Source: Anaerosolibacter sp.
Lineage (GTDB): Bacteria > Bacillota > Clostridia > Peptostreptococcales > Thermotaleaceae
Direction: 5' to 3'
NCBI RefSeq assembly: GCF_029240175.1
Contig: NZ_JARBTM010000004.1
Coordinates: forward strand, 95,065 to 159,064
Length of the DNA: 64,000 bases
Shown: positions 35,721 through 45,636 of the stretch, piece by piece
Position numbering within the stretch: the stretch's first letter is position 1
How the letters are laid out: each line of letters begins with the position of its first letter
The notes under the pieces: generated by a model
What the model was told of the DNA's origin: nothing
Database searches by the model: none
Seen by the model: only the letters and a program-made list of their open reading frames with translations
Made by a program: the position numbers and the translations under genes

Positions 35721-36869
35721 ATGAATAGAATTAGTATCTTAGGATCAACTGGATCAATTGGGAAACAAACAATTGATGTGGTTAGAAACAATAAGAACGA
35801 GTTTCATATATTTGGAATAAGTGGTAACAATAATATTGATGAATTGGAGCAGCAAATTCGAGAATTTAATCCTAAAATAGCAGCAGTAATGGAACACGAA
35901 AAGGCTTTAGAATTATCTAGGAGACTCGGTAAATGTAACACTGAAATAATGACAGGCATGGAAGGCCTTATCGCTGTTGCAACGCTGCCAGAGGTTGATA
36001 CGGTAGTTACAGCTGTGGTGGGAATGATTGGGTTGATTCCTACGCTAAGAGCGATTCAAGCTAGAAAAAATATCGCTTTAGCAAACAAAGAAACTTTGGT
36101 TACAGCTGGGGAAATTGTTATGCAAGAGGCTCATAACCAAGGTGTAAAGATTATTCCTGTCGATAGTGAGCATAGTGCAATTTTTCAGTGTATACAAGGA
36201 TCTAAGACGGAAGATATTAGAAGAATTATTTTAACAGCTTCTGGGGGGCCATTTAGACAACATTCATTAGAGCAACTACAAAAAGTGACTGTTGACGAAG
36301 CACTCAAACATCCCAAATGGAACATGGGAAAGAAAATTAGCATAGACTCTGCTACCTTGATGAATAAAGGACTTGAGGTTATAGAAGCCAAATGGCTATT
36401 TGATATACCTATAGATCAAATTGAGGTAGTTGTTCATCCTCAAAGCATTATTCATTCGCTTGTTGAATATAAAGATAGCTCTGTTCTTGCACAGTTAGGC
36501 TGTCCTGACATGCGTGTACCAATCCAATACGCTTTAACATATCCTAACCGTATTGAGAATAATTATGAAAAGATGGATTTTTACAAATTAGGCAATTTAA
36601 GTTTTGAAGAACCAAATCTTGATAAATTTCCCGCTCTAAGATTAGCCTATGATTCTCTAAAGGCTGGAGGTAGTATGCCGACAGTGTTGAACGGGGCCAA
36701 TGAAGAGTTAGTTGCATTATTTCTTGGGGGGAAAATTTCTTTTTGTGACATATCGAGCATATTGGAAAAAGTTCTTGATCAACATCATATAGAGTATTCT
36801 ATAGATGTTGATAGAATTATAGAAATTGATATATGGGCAAGAACTTTTGTAAAAAACATGATTAAATAG
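35721..36869 (+). CDS. dxr: 1-deoxy-D-xylulose 5-phosphate reductoisomerase
   Basis: DXR (IspC) performs the first committed step of the MEP isoprenoid pathway, making MEP from DXP with NADPH. The 382-residue product has the N-terminal nucleotide loop LGSTGSIGKQTIDV, the ANKETLVTAGE segment, the metal/substrate site PVDSEHSAIFQCI, SGGPFR, and HPKWNMGKKISIDSATLMNK. The RBS AAAGGGTGAG lies before the ATG. With ispG two genes downstream and uppS upstream, this block makes isoprenoid precursors and the C55 carrier. Confidence 0.98.
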   Translation: MNRISILGSTGSIGKQTIDVVRNNKNEFHIFGISGNNNIDELEQQIREFNPKIAAVMEHEKALELSRRLGKCNTEIMTGMEGLIAVATLPEVDTVVTAVVGMIGLIPTLRAIQARKNIALANKETLVTAGEIVMQEAHNQGVKIIPVDSEHSAIFQCIQGSKTEDIRRIILTASGGPFRQHSLEQLQKVTVDEALKHPKWNMGKKISIDSATLMNKGLEVIEAKWLFDIPIDQIEVVVHPQSIIHSLVEYKDSSVLAQLGCPDMRVPIQYALTYPNRIENNYEKMDFYKLGNLSFEEPNLDKFPALRLAYDSLKAGGSMPTVLNGANEELVALFLGGKISFCDISSILEKVLDQHHIEYSIDVDRIIEIDIWARTFVKNMIK

Positions 36870-36880
36870 GTGGTGTGAAT

Positions 36881-37891
36881 ATGGGAACAATCATTGCAGC
36901 AATACTGGTTTTTGGGTTGTTAGTAATATTTCATGAGTTGGGGCATTTTGCCATTGCAAAGGCAGTAGGCATCAAAGTACATGAATTTGCTGTAGGTATG
37001 GGACCGAAGATATTAAGTATGAAAGGCAAGGAAACCTCTTATTCGGTTAGGGTCCTTCCTATTGGAGGGTATGTTAAGATGGAGGGGGAGGACGAAGCTT
37101 CTTCTGACTTAAGAAGCTTTAATAATAAACCTCTATGGGCAAGAATGTCAGTTATTCTGGCAGGGCCAATAATGAATTTTATTCTGGCCATATTGCTGTT
37201 TATGATTATCTTCTATTCTATCGGATTTCCAACAACTCAAATTGATCAAGTTACGCCTGGTCTTCCAGCTGAATCGGCAGGAATCGCTGCTGGAGACCGT
37301 GTCGTTCGCATCGAAGATGAGGAAATTAACAGTTGGGATGAAATTGTTCAAATTATTAATGGCAGCAAAGATAAATCACTGAATATCGAACTGATTGATA
37401 ATGATGGGAAGCAGAAAAGTATCATGGTGAAGCCAGTGGTAAATGTTGAAACAAAACAAGCGGTAATTGGAATTACCCCTATTTTGAAAAAATCCTTTGG
37501 TCAGGCGGCTAAAGCGAGTATTGATAGGACTGCCTTTGTACTAACAGGAATGCTAGACTACCTGGGTAATCTGTTTAAAGGAAAAGCATCTGCTGAAGAT
37601 GTCGTTGGACCTGTGGGAATTATTCATATTGTGGGTGAAGCGGCAAAAATAGGAATATTTAATGTGCTGCATATTGCTGCAGTTATTAGCATTAATTTGG
37701 GTATCGTTAATTTACTTCCTATACCAGCTCTTGATGGTGGACGGTTAATCTTTTTATCCATTGAAGGATTGAGCGGTAAGCCATTAAATCCAGAAAAAGA
37801 AGGCTTTATTCATCTAGTAGGGTTCGTTCTATTGATGGCTTTAATGGTTTTTATAGTATACAAAGATATCATTCGTTTTGATATTTTTTAG
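36881..37891 (+). CDS. rseP: Site-2 zinc metalloprotease RseP/RasP
   Basis: This intramembrane protease cleaves anti-sigma factors and leftover signal peptides. The 336-residue product has the zinc motif H18-E-L-G-H22 in the first membrane helix (VIFHELGHFAIAKAVGI). One PDZ domain lies at about 110-195 (GLPAESAGIAAGDRVVRIED). The second active-site motif is NLLPIPALDGGRL near 283-295. GTG 36875 would start inside the AGGTGGTG Shine-Dalgarno region, so ATG 36881 was chosen. The dxr-rseP-ispG order is typical of Clostridia. Confidence 0.96.
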   Translation: MGTIIAAILVFGLLVIFHELGHFAIAKAVGIKVHEFAVGMGPKILSMKGKETSYSVRVLPIGGYVKMEGEDEASSDLRSFNNKPLWARMSVILAGPIMNFILAILLFMIIFYSIGFPTTQIDQVTPGLPAESAGIAAGDRVVRIEDEEINSWDEIVQIINGSKDKSLNIELIDNDGKQKSIMVKPVVNVETKQAVIGITPILKKSFGQAAKASIDRTAFVLTGMLDYLGNLFKGKASAEDVVGPVGIIHIVGEAAKIGIFNVLHIAAVISINLGIVNLLPIPALDGGRLIFLSIEGLSGKPLNPEKEGFIHLVGFVLLMALMVFIVYKDIIRFDIF

Positions 37892-37907
37892 ATAGGTGGT
37901 TATTTTG

Positions 37908-38963
37908 ATGTACAATAAAAGAAAAGTAACAAGAAGTGTACAATGCGGAAATCTTAAAATTGGCGGAGATGCGCCTATCAGTATTCAGTCCATGACAAAT
38001 ACCGATACGCGAGACGTTCAAGCAACAGTTAATCAAATTTTACGTCTGGAAGAAGCTGGCTGCGAAATTGTAAGAATAGCAATTTTAGACGAGGAAGCAG
38101 CCAATGCGATCAAACGTATAAAATCTCAAATACATATTCCCTTGGTGGCTGATATCCATTTTGATTATCGTTTAGCCTTGTTAGCAATTGAGAATGGCAT
38201 CGATAAGCTTCGGCTGAATCCAGGAAATATTGGAGATATTGATCGCGTACGTAAAGTTGTTGAACAAGCAAAGCGCAGAAATATCCCTATTAGAATAGGT
38301 GTTAATGCTGGTTCTATCGATAATAAAATACTCAATAAATATGGAGAAATAAATGCTGACGCTTTAGTTGAAAGTGCTATGGAGCATATCCAAATTCTAG
38401 AGCATTTAGATTTTCAGGATATCGTGATCTCATTAAAAGCATCAGATATTCGTCTTACTATAGGAGCTTATAGATTACTTTCTCAAAAGGTTAATTATCC
38501 TTTGCACATAGGAATAACAGAGGCCGGTACATTATGGAGTGGAACAGTTAAATCTTCTATAGGTATTGGCTCCTTATTATTGGATGGTCTAGGGGATACC
38601 GTAAGGGTTTCATTGACAGGGGACCCAGTGGAAGAAATAAAGGTGGCAAAAGAAATATTAAAATCATTGAGATTAAGAAGTTTCGGGGTGAACTTAATTT
38701 CTTGCCCTACCTGCGGACGATGTCAAATCGACCTGATTCAGTTGGCAAATCGCATAGAGGAAAAACTCAAGCAAGTAAATAAGCCAATTACTGTGGCAAT
38801 TATGGGCTGTGCTGTGAATGGACCTGGCGAGGCAAGAGAAGCTGATATTGGTATTGCTGGTGGAAAATCATCGGCACTATTATTTAAAAAAGGAGAAGTT
38901 ATAAGAAAACTATCTGAAGATGAGATTGAGAGGGTTCTTCTTGAAGAAATCGATAAATTGTAG
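37908..38963 (+). CDS. ispG: 4-hydroxy-3-methylbut-2-enyl diphosphate synthase
   Basis: IspG (GcpE) is the [4Fe-4S] enzyme that reduces MEcPP to HMBPP late in the MEP pathway. The 351-residue product opens [20 protein letters not shown] and contains the TIM barrel. Cluster ligands are in SCPTCGRC (two of its three cysteines) and in [19 protein letters not shown]. It is the short bacterial type. TAGGTGG at 37893-37899 favours ATG 37908. The 43-bp gap before polC has a GGGTGG site and no other signal. Confidence 0.97.
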   Translation: MYNKRKVTRSVQCGNLKIGGDAPISIQSMTNTDTRDVQATVNQILRLEEAGCEIVRIAILDEEAANAIKRIKSQIHIPLVADIHFDYRLALLAIENGIDKLRLNPGNIGDIDRVRKVVEQAKRRNIPIRIGVNAGSIDNKILNKYGEINADALVESAMEHIQILEHLDFQDIVISLKASDIRLTIGAYRLLSQKVNYPLHIGITEAGTLWSGTVKSSIGIGSLLLDGLGDTVRVSLTGDPVEEIKVAKEILKSLRLRSFGVNLISCPTCGRCQIDLIQLANRIEEKLKQVNKPITVAIMGCAVNGPGEAREADIGIAGGKSSALLFKKGEVIRKLSEDEIERVLLEEIDKL

Positions 38964-39006
38964 TCAATAGATTTTAATATGAATTCGAGTTTTAAGGGTG
39001 GTATAG

Positions 39007-42000
39007 ATGGATAATATACTTAATCATGTTTTTAGTAACTTATTAACGGACATTCGAATGGCCGTTGGTGGTGATATAGAGAAAATTCGATACAATCAAG
39101 AAAAAAAAAGGTTAGATATTGTTGTTTTACCGAAGGAAATAGTCTACAAACAGAATCTTGAAAAAATCAAAGAAAGAATTTATGGAAGCCTATCTTTTCT
39201 TCAAGAAATAAATTTTTTTACGGTATATAGGCATATGGATATTGATCAGGAGAGTATTATCAAAATCTATAAAGATAATATTCTTTTTGAATTGAATCAA
39301 AAATTACCATCTACCCTGGCCTGGATGAAAAATGCTGAGTTTCAGCTAGAAAACGACCTATTATATATACGTATAGAAAGTGAATTAGGGGTTGAAAGTT
39401 TAAAGGAAAAAAAGGTTGATCATTTCATTGAAAGAATTTTATCCTATGAATTTGGGATTTCGATCAAGGTGATACTCATTTACGAGTCAGAGGAAGAAAC
39501 AGGATGCAACGAAGAATATTTAAAATTAAAAGAGGAAGAAACTCAGAATCTATTAAAGGGATTAATAAATCAACTGCCTGAGAGAGCTGATATATTAAAA
39601 GATCCTAAGGAAAAAGGACAAAATATTGAGGGTGTGATCCTAGGGAAAAGAATTAATGAGGTCAAAACCCCTATATCGGATGTAACCGAGGAATCAGGAA
39701 GTGCATGTATAGAAGGAGAAATCTTTAGCCTGGAGACTAGGGAGCTAAAGAATGGAAAAACTTTATTTACCCTATGTATCACTGATTATACTGGATCAAT
39801 TGCTGCAAAGATATTTGCAAAAAAGGAACAGACTGAAGTGCTCGATGAAACCCTTTCTATAGGAAAATACATAAGACTTAAAGGAGAGGCCAGATATGAC
39901 ACATTTTCAAGGGAATTGATCATCATGGCCAATGATATCAACGAAGCAAGGCCTGTGGTTAGAGTAGATAAGAGTGAACACAAAAGAATTGAATTACATG
40001 CCCATACCCAAATGAGCTCTATGGATGGCGTTTCATCAACCTCTAGTTTAGTCAAAAGGGCGGCTAAATGGGGGCATCCTGCTATTGCTATTACAGATCA
40101 TGGCGTAGTACAAGCTTTCCCAGAAGCCATGGAAGCTGGTAAGAAACATGATATTAAGGTAATTTATGGAGTGGAAGGTTATTTGGTAAATGACGGGGCG
40201 CCTATCGTATTAAATTGCAATAATAAGCCATTAGATCAATGTTATGTGGTTTTTGACATAGAAACAACTGGACTATCCAGCAAACACGATGGAATAACTG
40301 AGATTGGTGCTGTGAAAATTTCTGAAGGAAAGGTCATAGATCATTTCAATATGTTGGTTAACCCAGAAAGAGCTATTCCATCAAATATTGTAGAACTCAC
40401 AGGGATTTCCGATGAAATGCTAAGAGATCAGCCTAAAATCGAAGAAGTGCTGCCGAAATTTTTAGAATTCGTAGGAGAAAACCCAGTTGTAGCCCACAAT
40501 GCAGGATTTGACACCTCGTTTATCAAGGAAAACTGCCATAGACTCGGGCTAAGTTTCGATAATCCTGTAGTGGATACCTTATCCTTAGCTAAAATACTGA
40601 TGCCTAAGCTTAAAAAATACAAATTAAATATTATCGCTACCGCGCTGGGCGTTGTACTAAAAAATCATCATCGTGCTGTAGATGATGCTGGTGCAACGGC
40701 AGAGATTTTCATCCAATTTCTAAACCTTTTAAAGGAAAGAAATATTAGTGAGTTGAGAGAAATAAATGAACTATCCAACAAAAATGCAGATATCAAAAAA
40801 ATGGATACCTATCATATTATTATTCTAGTAAAAAATTACACTGGATTAAAAAACTTATATAAAATAATATCTGCATCCCATATGAATTATTTTTATAAGC
40901 GTCCGCGGATTCCCAAATCACTGTTAACACAGATGCGGGAAGGTCTGATTATTGGAACGGCATGTGAAGCTGGAGAATTATACCGTGCAATCACAAGCAA
41001 TAAATCGAAACGTGAAATAGAAGAAATTGTTAAGTATTATGATTATTTAGAAATACAACCTATTCATAATAATACTTTTTTAATTGATAAAGGCATTGTT
41101 AAAGATGAAGAAGAGTTAAGAGATATTAATAAAAAGATTGTGGACCTAGGGACTGCATTTCATAAGCCTGTGGTTGCTACAGGGGATGTTCATTTTCTTG
41201 ATCCCCACGATGAAGCCTATCGAAGAATATTGATGGCAGGGCAAGGTTTTGATGACGCAGATGAGCAGACCCCTTTATACTTTAGAACCACTGATGAGAT
41301 GTTAAAGGAATTTGAATACCTCGGAAAGCATGCTGCACTTGATGTAGTTGTAAACTATCCAAATCATATTGCGAACCAGGTGGATCATATTATACCTATA
41401 CCGGATGATACTTTTCCACCGATCATTGAAGGATCAGATGAAGATCTCAGAAGGATGTGTTATGAAAAAGCTACACGTATTTATGGTGATCCTCTTCCTG
41501 AATTGGTACAAAAGAGGTTGGATAGAGAATTAAACTCCATTATTAGTAACGGTTATGCTGTTATGTATATTATCGCTCAAAAGTTGGTTGCAAAATCTTT
41601 GCAAGACGGATATCTTGTAGGCTCCAGAGGATCTGTGGGATCATCCTTTGTTGCAACAATGAGTAATATTACTGAAGTAAACCCATTGCCCCCTCACTAT
41701 GTCTGTCCAAATTGTAAAGATTCGGAGTTTATTACAGATGGCTCCATAGGAAGTGGAGCAGATTTACCAGATAAAGTTTGTCCAAAATGTAATATTTTTT
41801 ATTTGAAAGATGGACATGACATACCTTTTGAAGTGTTTCTTGGATTCGAGGGTGATAAGGAACCTGATATTGACTTGAATTTTGCTGGAGAATATCAGCC
41901 TACAGCTCATAAATACACAGAAGAACTGTTTGGAGAAGGCTATGTATTTAGAGCAGGAACAATCGGCACAATTGCAGATAAGACAGCTTATGGATTTGTT

Positions 42001-43284
42001 AAGAAATATTATGAAGAAAAACAAATACCAGTAAACAATCGTGAAATAGAAAGATTGGCTAAAGGATGTACAGGGGTAAAAAGAACGACGGGGCAACATC
42101 CAGGCGGGGTAATGGTTGTACCTAACTATAAAGAAATATATGATTTTTGTCCGATTCAATATCCCGCGAATGATGGTTCCTCTGGGATCATTACCACTCA
42201 TTTTGACTATCATTCAATCAGCGGTAGGTTATTAAAGCTAGATATTTTAGGTCACGATGTACCTACGATTATTAGAATGCTTCAGGATATTACCGGAGTT
42301 GATCCAACCCAGATTCCTCTTGATGATAAAGAAACGGTAAAAATATTTACAAGTCTTGATCCATTAAAAATTGTTGATAAGGAATTCATATGTGAGGTAG
42401 GCAGTTTGGGTATTCCTGAATTTGGGACAAAATTTGTACGGCAAATGTTGGTAGATACCCAACCATCCACTTTCGCAGAATTGGTTCGAATAAGCGGTTT
42501 GTCCCATGGTACGGATGTGTGGTTAAACAATGCCCAGGAACTTGTCCGACAAGGCACAGCTGAATTAAAAGATGTTATATCTACTAGAGATGATATTATG
42601 AACTATTTGATATATAAGGGATTACCTCCCAAAACAGCCTTTAAGATTATGGAAAAGGTAAGAAAAGGGAAAGGGTTATCACCTGAAGATGAGGAAGCAA
42701 TGGCTCAAAACAAGGTGCCAAAATGGTATATTGATTCATGTAATAAAATAAAATACATGTTTCCAAAGGCCCATGCTGTCGCTTACGTTATGATGTCTTT
42801 TAGAATTGCATACTTTAAAGTGCATTATCCTTTAGCTTTTTATGCCACATATTTTACAACAAAAGCATCGGATTTTGATGCTGACCTGGTTGTAAGGGGA
42901 AAAGAAAAAATAAAAAACAAGATGAAGGAATTAGAAACACTTGGCAATGCAATGTCTCAAAAAGAGAAGGATCTGTTGACGGTTCTTGAGGTAGCCAGCG
43001 AAATGTATGCAAGGGGCCTGCATTTTTTACCAGTTGATATATATAAATCTGATGCAGAGCATTTTAAGATTGTTGAGGATAAGCTTCTTCCGCCTTTGTG
43101 TGCACTGCAGGGTGTTGGAGAGAATGCTGCCAAAAGTATCTGTGAGAGCAGAAAAGATAGAGAATTTATTTCGTTGGAAGACTTACGAACGAGGGCAAAG
43201 GTTACAAAAACAGTTATCGAGACTTTACAGAATCATGGATGCTTAGATGGATTGCCTAATACCAATCAGTTATCTCTATTTTAG
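39007..43284 (+). CDS. polC: DNA polymerase III alpha subunit, PolC type
   Basis: PolC is the low-GC Gram-positive replicative polymerase with built-in proofreading. The 1425-residue product shows the full order. An N-terminal domain comes first, then an OB fold (about 235-315). The PHP domain begins at ELHAHTQMSSMDG (about 330). An inserted DEDDh exonuclease follows with VVFDIETTGLSS (about 414). The zinc site is CPNC...CPKC (about 900-930). The polymerase palm contains EPDIDLNFAGEYQ (about 954). Helix-hairpin-helix/tau-binding C-terminal regions complete it. No break is seen. It confirms a Firmicute origin. It is followed directly by the promoter of the nusA operon. Confidence 0.98.
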   Translation: MDNILNHVFSNLLTDIRMAVGGDIEKIRYNQEKKRLDIVVLPKEIVYKQNLEKIKERIYGSLSFLQEINFFTVYRHMDIDQESIIKIYKDNILFELNQKLPSTLAWMKNAEFQLENDLLYIRIESELGVESLKEKKVDHFIERILSYEFGISIKVILIYESEEETGCNEEYLKLKEEETQNLLKGLINQLPERADILKDPKEKGQNIEGVILGKRINEVKTPISDVTEESGSACIEGEIFSLETRELKNGKTLFTLCITDYTGSIAAKIFAKKEQTEVLDETLSIGKYIRLKGEARYDTFSRELIIMANDINEARPVVRVDKSEHKRIELHAHTQMSSMDGVSSTSSLVKRAAKWGHPAIAITDHGVVQAFPEAMEAGKKHDIKVIYGVEGYLVNDGAPIVLNCNNKPLDQCYVVFDIETTGLSSKHDGITEIGAVKISEGKVIDHFNMLVNPERAIPSNIVELTGISDEMLRDQPKIEEVLPKFLEFVGENPVVAHNAGFDTSFIKENCHRLGLSFDNPVVDTLSLAKILMPKLKKYKLNIIATALGVVLKNHHRAVDDAGATAEIFIQFLNLLKERNISELREINELSNKNADIKKMDTYHIIILVKNYTGLKNLYKIISASHMNYFYKRPRIPKSLLTQMREGLIIGTACEAGELYRAITSNKSKREIEEIVKYYDYLEIQPIHNNTFLIDKGIVKDEEELRDINKKIVDLGTAFHKPVVATGDVHFLDPHDEAYRRILMAGQGFDDADEQTPLYFRTTDEMLKEFEYLGKHAALDVVVNYPNHIANQVDHIIPIPDDTFPPIIEGSDEDLRRMCYEKATRIYGDPLPELVQKRLDRELNSIISNGYAVMYIIAQKLVAKSLQDGYLVGSRGSVGSSFVATMSNITEVNPLPPHYVCPNCKDSEFITDGSIGSGADLPDKVCPKCNIFYLKDGHDIPFEVFLGFEGDKEPDIDLNFAGEYQPTAHKYTEELFGEGYVFRAGTIGTIADKTAYGFVKKYYEEKQIPVNNREIERLAKGCTGVKRTTGQHPGGVMVVPNYKEIYDFCPIQYPANDGSSGIITTHFDYHSISGRLLKLDILGHDVPTIIRMLQDITGVDPTQIPLDDKETVKIFTSLDPLKIVDKEFICEVGSLGIPEFGTKFVRQMLVDTQPSTFAELVRISGLSHGTDVWLNNAQELVRQGTAELKDVISTRDDIMNYLIYKGLPPKTAFKIMEKVRKGKGLSPEDEEAMAQNKVPKWYIDSCNKIKYMFPKAHAVAYVMMSFRIAYFKVHYPLAFYATYFTTKASDFDADLVVRGKEKIKNKMKELETLGNAMSQKEKDLLTVLEVASEMYARGLHFLPVDIYKSDAEHFKIVEDKLLPPLCALQGVGENAAKSICESRKDREFISLEDLRTRAKVTKTVIETLQNHGCLDGLPNTNQLSLF

Positions 43285-43286
43285 CC

Positions 43287-43315
43287 TTGCATAACTTTTC
43301 TTTATATGTTATAAT
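43287..43315 (+). promoter_or_regulatory. Strong candidate promoter of the rimP-nusA-infB operon
   Basis: TTGCAT at 43287-43292 and a consensus TATAAT at 43310-43315, with exactly 17 bp between, begin 3 bases after the polC stop. Transcription would start about 43322, leaving a leader of roughly 150 nt that carries a strong hairpin before rimP. Confidence 0.8.
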
Positions 43316-43341
43316 TTTACTGAAATAGAAAGATGCGCGAA

Positions 43342-43367
43342 AAAGAGTGGGAGAAAACCCACTCTTT
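43342..43367 (+). terminator. Leader hairpin between the nusA-operon promoter and rimP
   Basis: AAAGAGTGGG (43342-43351), loop AGAAAA, CCCACTCTTT (43358-43367): a perfect 10-bp stem about 20 nt after the predicted transcription start. It is followed by GCTATTATAC, a poor U-tract. It may act as an attenuator or pause site in the operon encoding NusA, or as the terminator for polC transcripts. Confidence 0.65.
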
Positions 43368-43472
43368 GCTATTATACATATACTTTTATGTAGGAATAAA
43401 GGACGTGGAATTACGAGAGAATAAAAATAATACATCTTTTTATAAATAGTTCCAATAGAGGAGGAAAATACA

Positions 43473-43937
43473 ATGTCTAAAAAGCGAGTTGCCGATATCG
43501 TGGAAGAATTGGTTATGCCAAAAATTAAAGAAAAAGAGTTAGAACTAGTTGATATAGAGTTTATTAAAGAAGGCAGAGATAGATTTCTAAGGGTATATAT
43601 AGACCATAGAGATGGAATTACCTTGGACGATTGTCAGGCAGTAAGTGAATATTTGAGTGAACGATTGGACGAAGTCGATCCAATAGAAGAGGCATATTAT
43701 TTGGAGGTATCATCGGCTGGACTAGACAGAGAGTTAAAAAAGGATTCAGATTTTGAAAAGTTTAAAGGAAGAATGGTTGAAGCATATCTTTACCAGGCAG
43801 TAGATGGGAAAAAGATGATTGAAGGTGAATTACTAGGTTTGATTGAAAATGTAGTAGCTATAAAAATTAGTGAACATGAAACCTTGGAATTATCAAAGGA
43901 TAAGATTGCAAAGGTAAAGTTAGCAGTAATAATTTAA
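43473..43937 (+). CDS. rimP: Ribosome maturation factor RimP
   Basis: RimP assists assembly of the 30S subunit. The 154-residue product has the N-terminal alpha/beta domain with LELVDIEFIKEGRDRFLRVY and ITLDDCQAVSEYLSERLDE, the conserved YYLEVSSAGLDRELKK, and a C-terminal SH3-like domain. AGGAGG lies 7 bp before the ATG. It opens the nusA-infB operon, as in most bacteria. Confidence 0.97.
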   Translation: MSKKRVADIVEELVMPKIKEKELELVDIEFIKEGRDRFLRVYIDHRDGITLDDCQAVSEYLSERLDEVDPIEEAYYLEVSSAGLDRELKKDSDFEKFKGRMVEAYLYQAVDGKKMIEGELLGLIENVVAIKISEHETLELSKDKIAKVKLAVII

Positions 43938-43956
43938 TATAGGGAGGTAATAACAA

Positions 43957-45018
43957 GTGAATGGAGAATTTATCGAAGCTCTTGACCAAATTGAGAAGGA
44001 AAAGGGCGTAGCAAAGGATATACTTATTGATGCCATCGAAGCTGCACTCATTTCCGGCTATAAGCGTAATTACGGTTCTGCACAAAATGTAAAAGTGTAT
44101 ATTAATCGAGATACAGGCGAAGTCAGGGTATTCTCATTGAAAGATGTCGTTGATGACGTTGAAGATGAACTATTACATATCAGTCTTGAGGATGCAAAGG
44201 AAATTGATAGGAATTATGAGATTGGTGATGTGGTTGAAAAGGAAGTAACACCTAAAAACTTTGGTAGAATCGCAGCACAAACTGCAAAGCAGGTAGTCGT
44301 TCAGAGAATTAGAGAAGCTGAGCGCGGTATTATATTTGATGAATTTATTAACCGTGAAAGCGAGATTGTCACAGGTATTGTGCAAAGAATCAGTAAAGGA
44401 AATGTTTTTATCAATTTAGGAAAAACAGAGGCGATTTTAGCACCCGGGGAGCAAATTGAAGGGGAAGCTTATAAGCACAATGATCGAATAAAATCCTATA
44501 TTGTTGAAGTAAAGAAGACTACAAAAGGTCCTCAAATCATGGTATCAAGAACTCATCCAGGACTAGTGAAGAGACTATTCGAGTTAGAAGTACCTGAAAT
44601 CCATGATGGTGTTGTTGAGATAAAAAGTGTTGCAAGGGAAGCCGGTTCAAGATCAAAATTGGCAGTACACTCCCATGATCCTAATGTGGACCCTGTAGGA
44701 GCTTGTGTAGGACATAAGGGTGTTAGAGTTCAGGCAATCGTCGATGAGTTAAAGGGTGAAAAAATAGATATTATTAAATGGAGCGAAAATCCTGAAGAGT
44801 ATATAGCCAGTTCCTTGAGTCCTTCTAAGGTAGTCAAGGTCGAAGTAAAAGATGATGAGAAATCTGCTCTTGTTGTTGTTCCTGATTTCCAGCTATCCCT
44901 TGCTATCGGAAAAGAAGGTCAGAATGCAAGGTTGGCAGCGAAACTCACAGGTTGGAAAATCGATATCAAAAGTGAAACTCAGTATAAGGAATATATTCAA
45001 CAGAAAAGTAGTAGTTAG
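43957..45018 (+). CDS. nusA: Transcription termination/antitermination factor NusA
   Basis: NusA modulates RNA polymerase pausing, termination and antitermination. The 353-residue product has the N-terminal polymerase-binding domain (about 1-125), an S1 domain (about 133-200, IVTGIVQRISKGNVFINLGK) and two KH domains (about 200-345). Their signatures are VAREAGSRSKLAVHS, CVGHKGVRVQAI and IGKEGQNARLAAKLTGWKID. The C-terminal acidic repeats of proteobacteria are absent, as normal for Firmicutes. The start is GTG 43957 after AGGGAGG. Confidence 0.98.
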   Translation: MNGEFIEALDQIEKEKGVAKDILIDAIEAALISGYKRNYGSAQNVKVYINRDTGEVRVFSLKDVVDDVEDELLHISLEDAKEIDRNYEIGDVVEKEVTPKNFGRIAAQTAKQVVVQRIREAERGIIFDEFINRESEIVTGIVQRISKGNVFINLGKTEAILAPGEQIEGEAYKHNDRIKSYIVEVKKTTKGPQIMVSRTHPGLVKRLFELEVPEIHDGVVEIKSVAREAGSRSKLAVHSHDPNVDPVGACVGHKGVRVQAIVDELKGEKIDIIKWSENPEEYIASSLSPSKVVKVEVKDDEKSALVVVPDFQLSLAIGKEGQNARLAAKLTGWKIDIKSETQYKEYIQQKSSS

Positions 45019-45036
45019 GAAAAGGAGGTATTCTCC

Positions 45037-45306
45037 ATGAAAGCACGAAAAATACCCCTTAGACAATGCCTTGGCTGTATGGAAGGAAAACCCAAAAAAG
45101 AGCTAATACGTATTGTTCGAACGCCTGAAGGGGATATAAAAATTGATAAAACAGGTAAAGCAGCTGGCCGCGGTGCCTATATATGTGATGATGTGGAGTG
45201 TTTGAATAAGGTTCAGAAAAAGAAGGCATTAAACCGTGCCTTTCAACAAGATGTTGGGGAAGAAATTTATATCAAGCTTCATGAGGAGCTAAGGCATGAT
45301 GGATAA
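45037..45306 (+). CDS. ylxR: YlxR family RNA-binding/nucleoid-type protein (RnpM-like)
   Basis: YlxR is a small basic protein conserved in the nusA-infB operon. In Bacillus it has been reported to bind and regulate RNase P and to influence transcription. The 89-residue product has the family signature RQCLGCMEGKPKKELIRIVR, with the CxxC pair, and GRGAYICDDVECL. AAAGGAGG precedes the ATG. Its end overlaps the ylxQ start by 8 bp. Confidence 0.95.
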   Translation: MKARKIPLRQCLGCMEGKPKKELIRIVRTPEGDIKIDKTGKAAGRGAYICDDVECLNKVQKKKALNRAFQQDVGEEIYIKLHEELRHDG

Positions 45307-45634
45307 AAGAATCTTATCGTTTTTAGGTTTAGCACAACGCTCTGGAAATCTTATTACAGGAGAAGATACCTGTGAATATCACATAAAAAAAGGTCATATT
45401 CGGTTAGTGATTATTCCTTTGGACGCTTCGGAAAATACAAAAAAGAAGTTCAAAGATATGTGTGACTTTAGAGGAATCCGATATGTTATTTTTGGCAAAA
45501 GGGATGAACTTTCATCTGCTATAGGAAAGTCAAATAGGGCAGTATATGCAATCAAAGATGCTGTTTTTGCAAGTAAAATACATAGTCTGATTATGGAGTC
45601 TATGGAGGATTTAAATTCTTTAGGGGGTGAATGA
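45299..45634 (+). CDS. ylxQ: L7Ae-family ribosomal protein YlxQ
   Basis: YlxQ is an L7Ae/L30e-type protein that in related family members binds RNA kink-turns. The 111-residue product shows [38 protein letters not shown] and the [15 protein letters not shown] region. Tandem ATGs occur at 45296 and 45299; AGGAGCTAAGG upstream fits either. It is encoded between ylxR and infB in the standard order. Its exact RNA target is not known from sequence. Confidence 0.92.
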   Translation: MDKRILSFLGLAQRSGNLITGEDTCEYHIKKGHIRLVIIPLDASENTKKKFKDMCDFRGIRYVIFGKRDELSSAIGKSNRAVYAIKDAVFASKIHSLIMESMEDLNSLGGE

Positions 45635-45636
45635 AT

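Noticed and set aside
41764..42213. 149-codon open frame on the - strand
   Set aside because: Antisense to the polC palm region; Cys/Phe-rich shadow composition.
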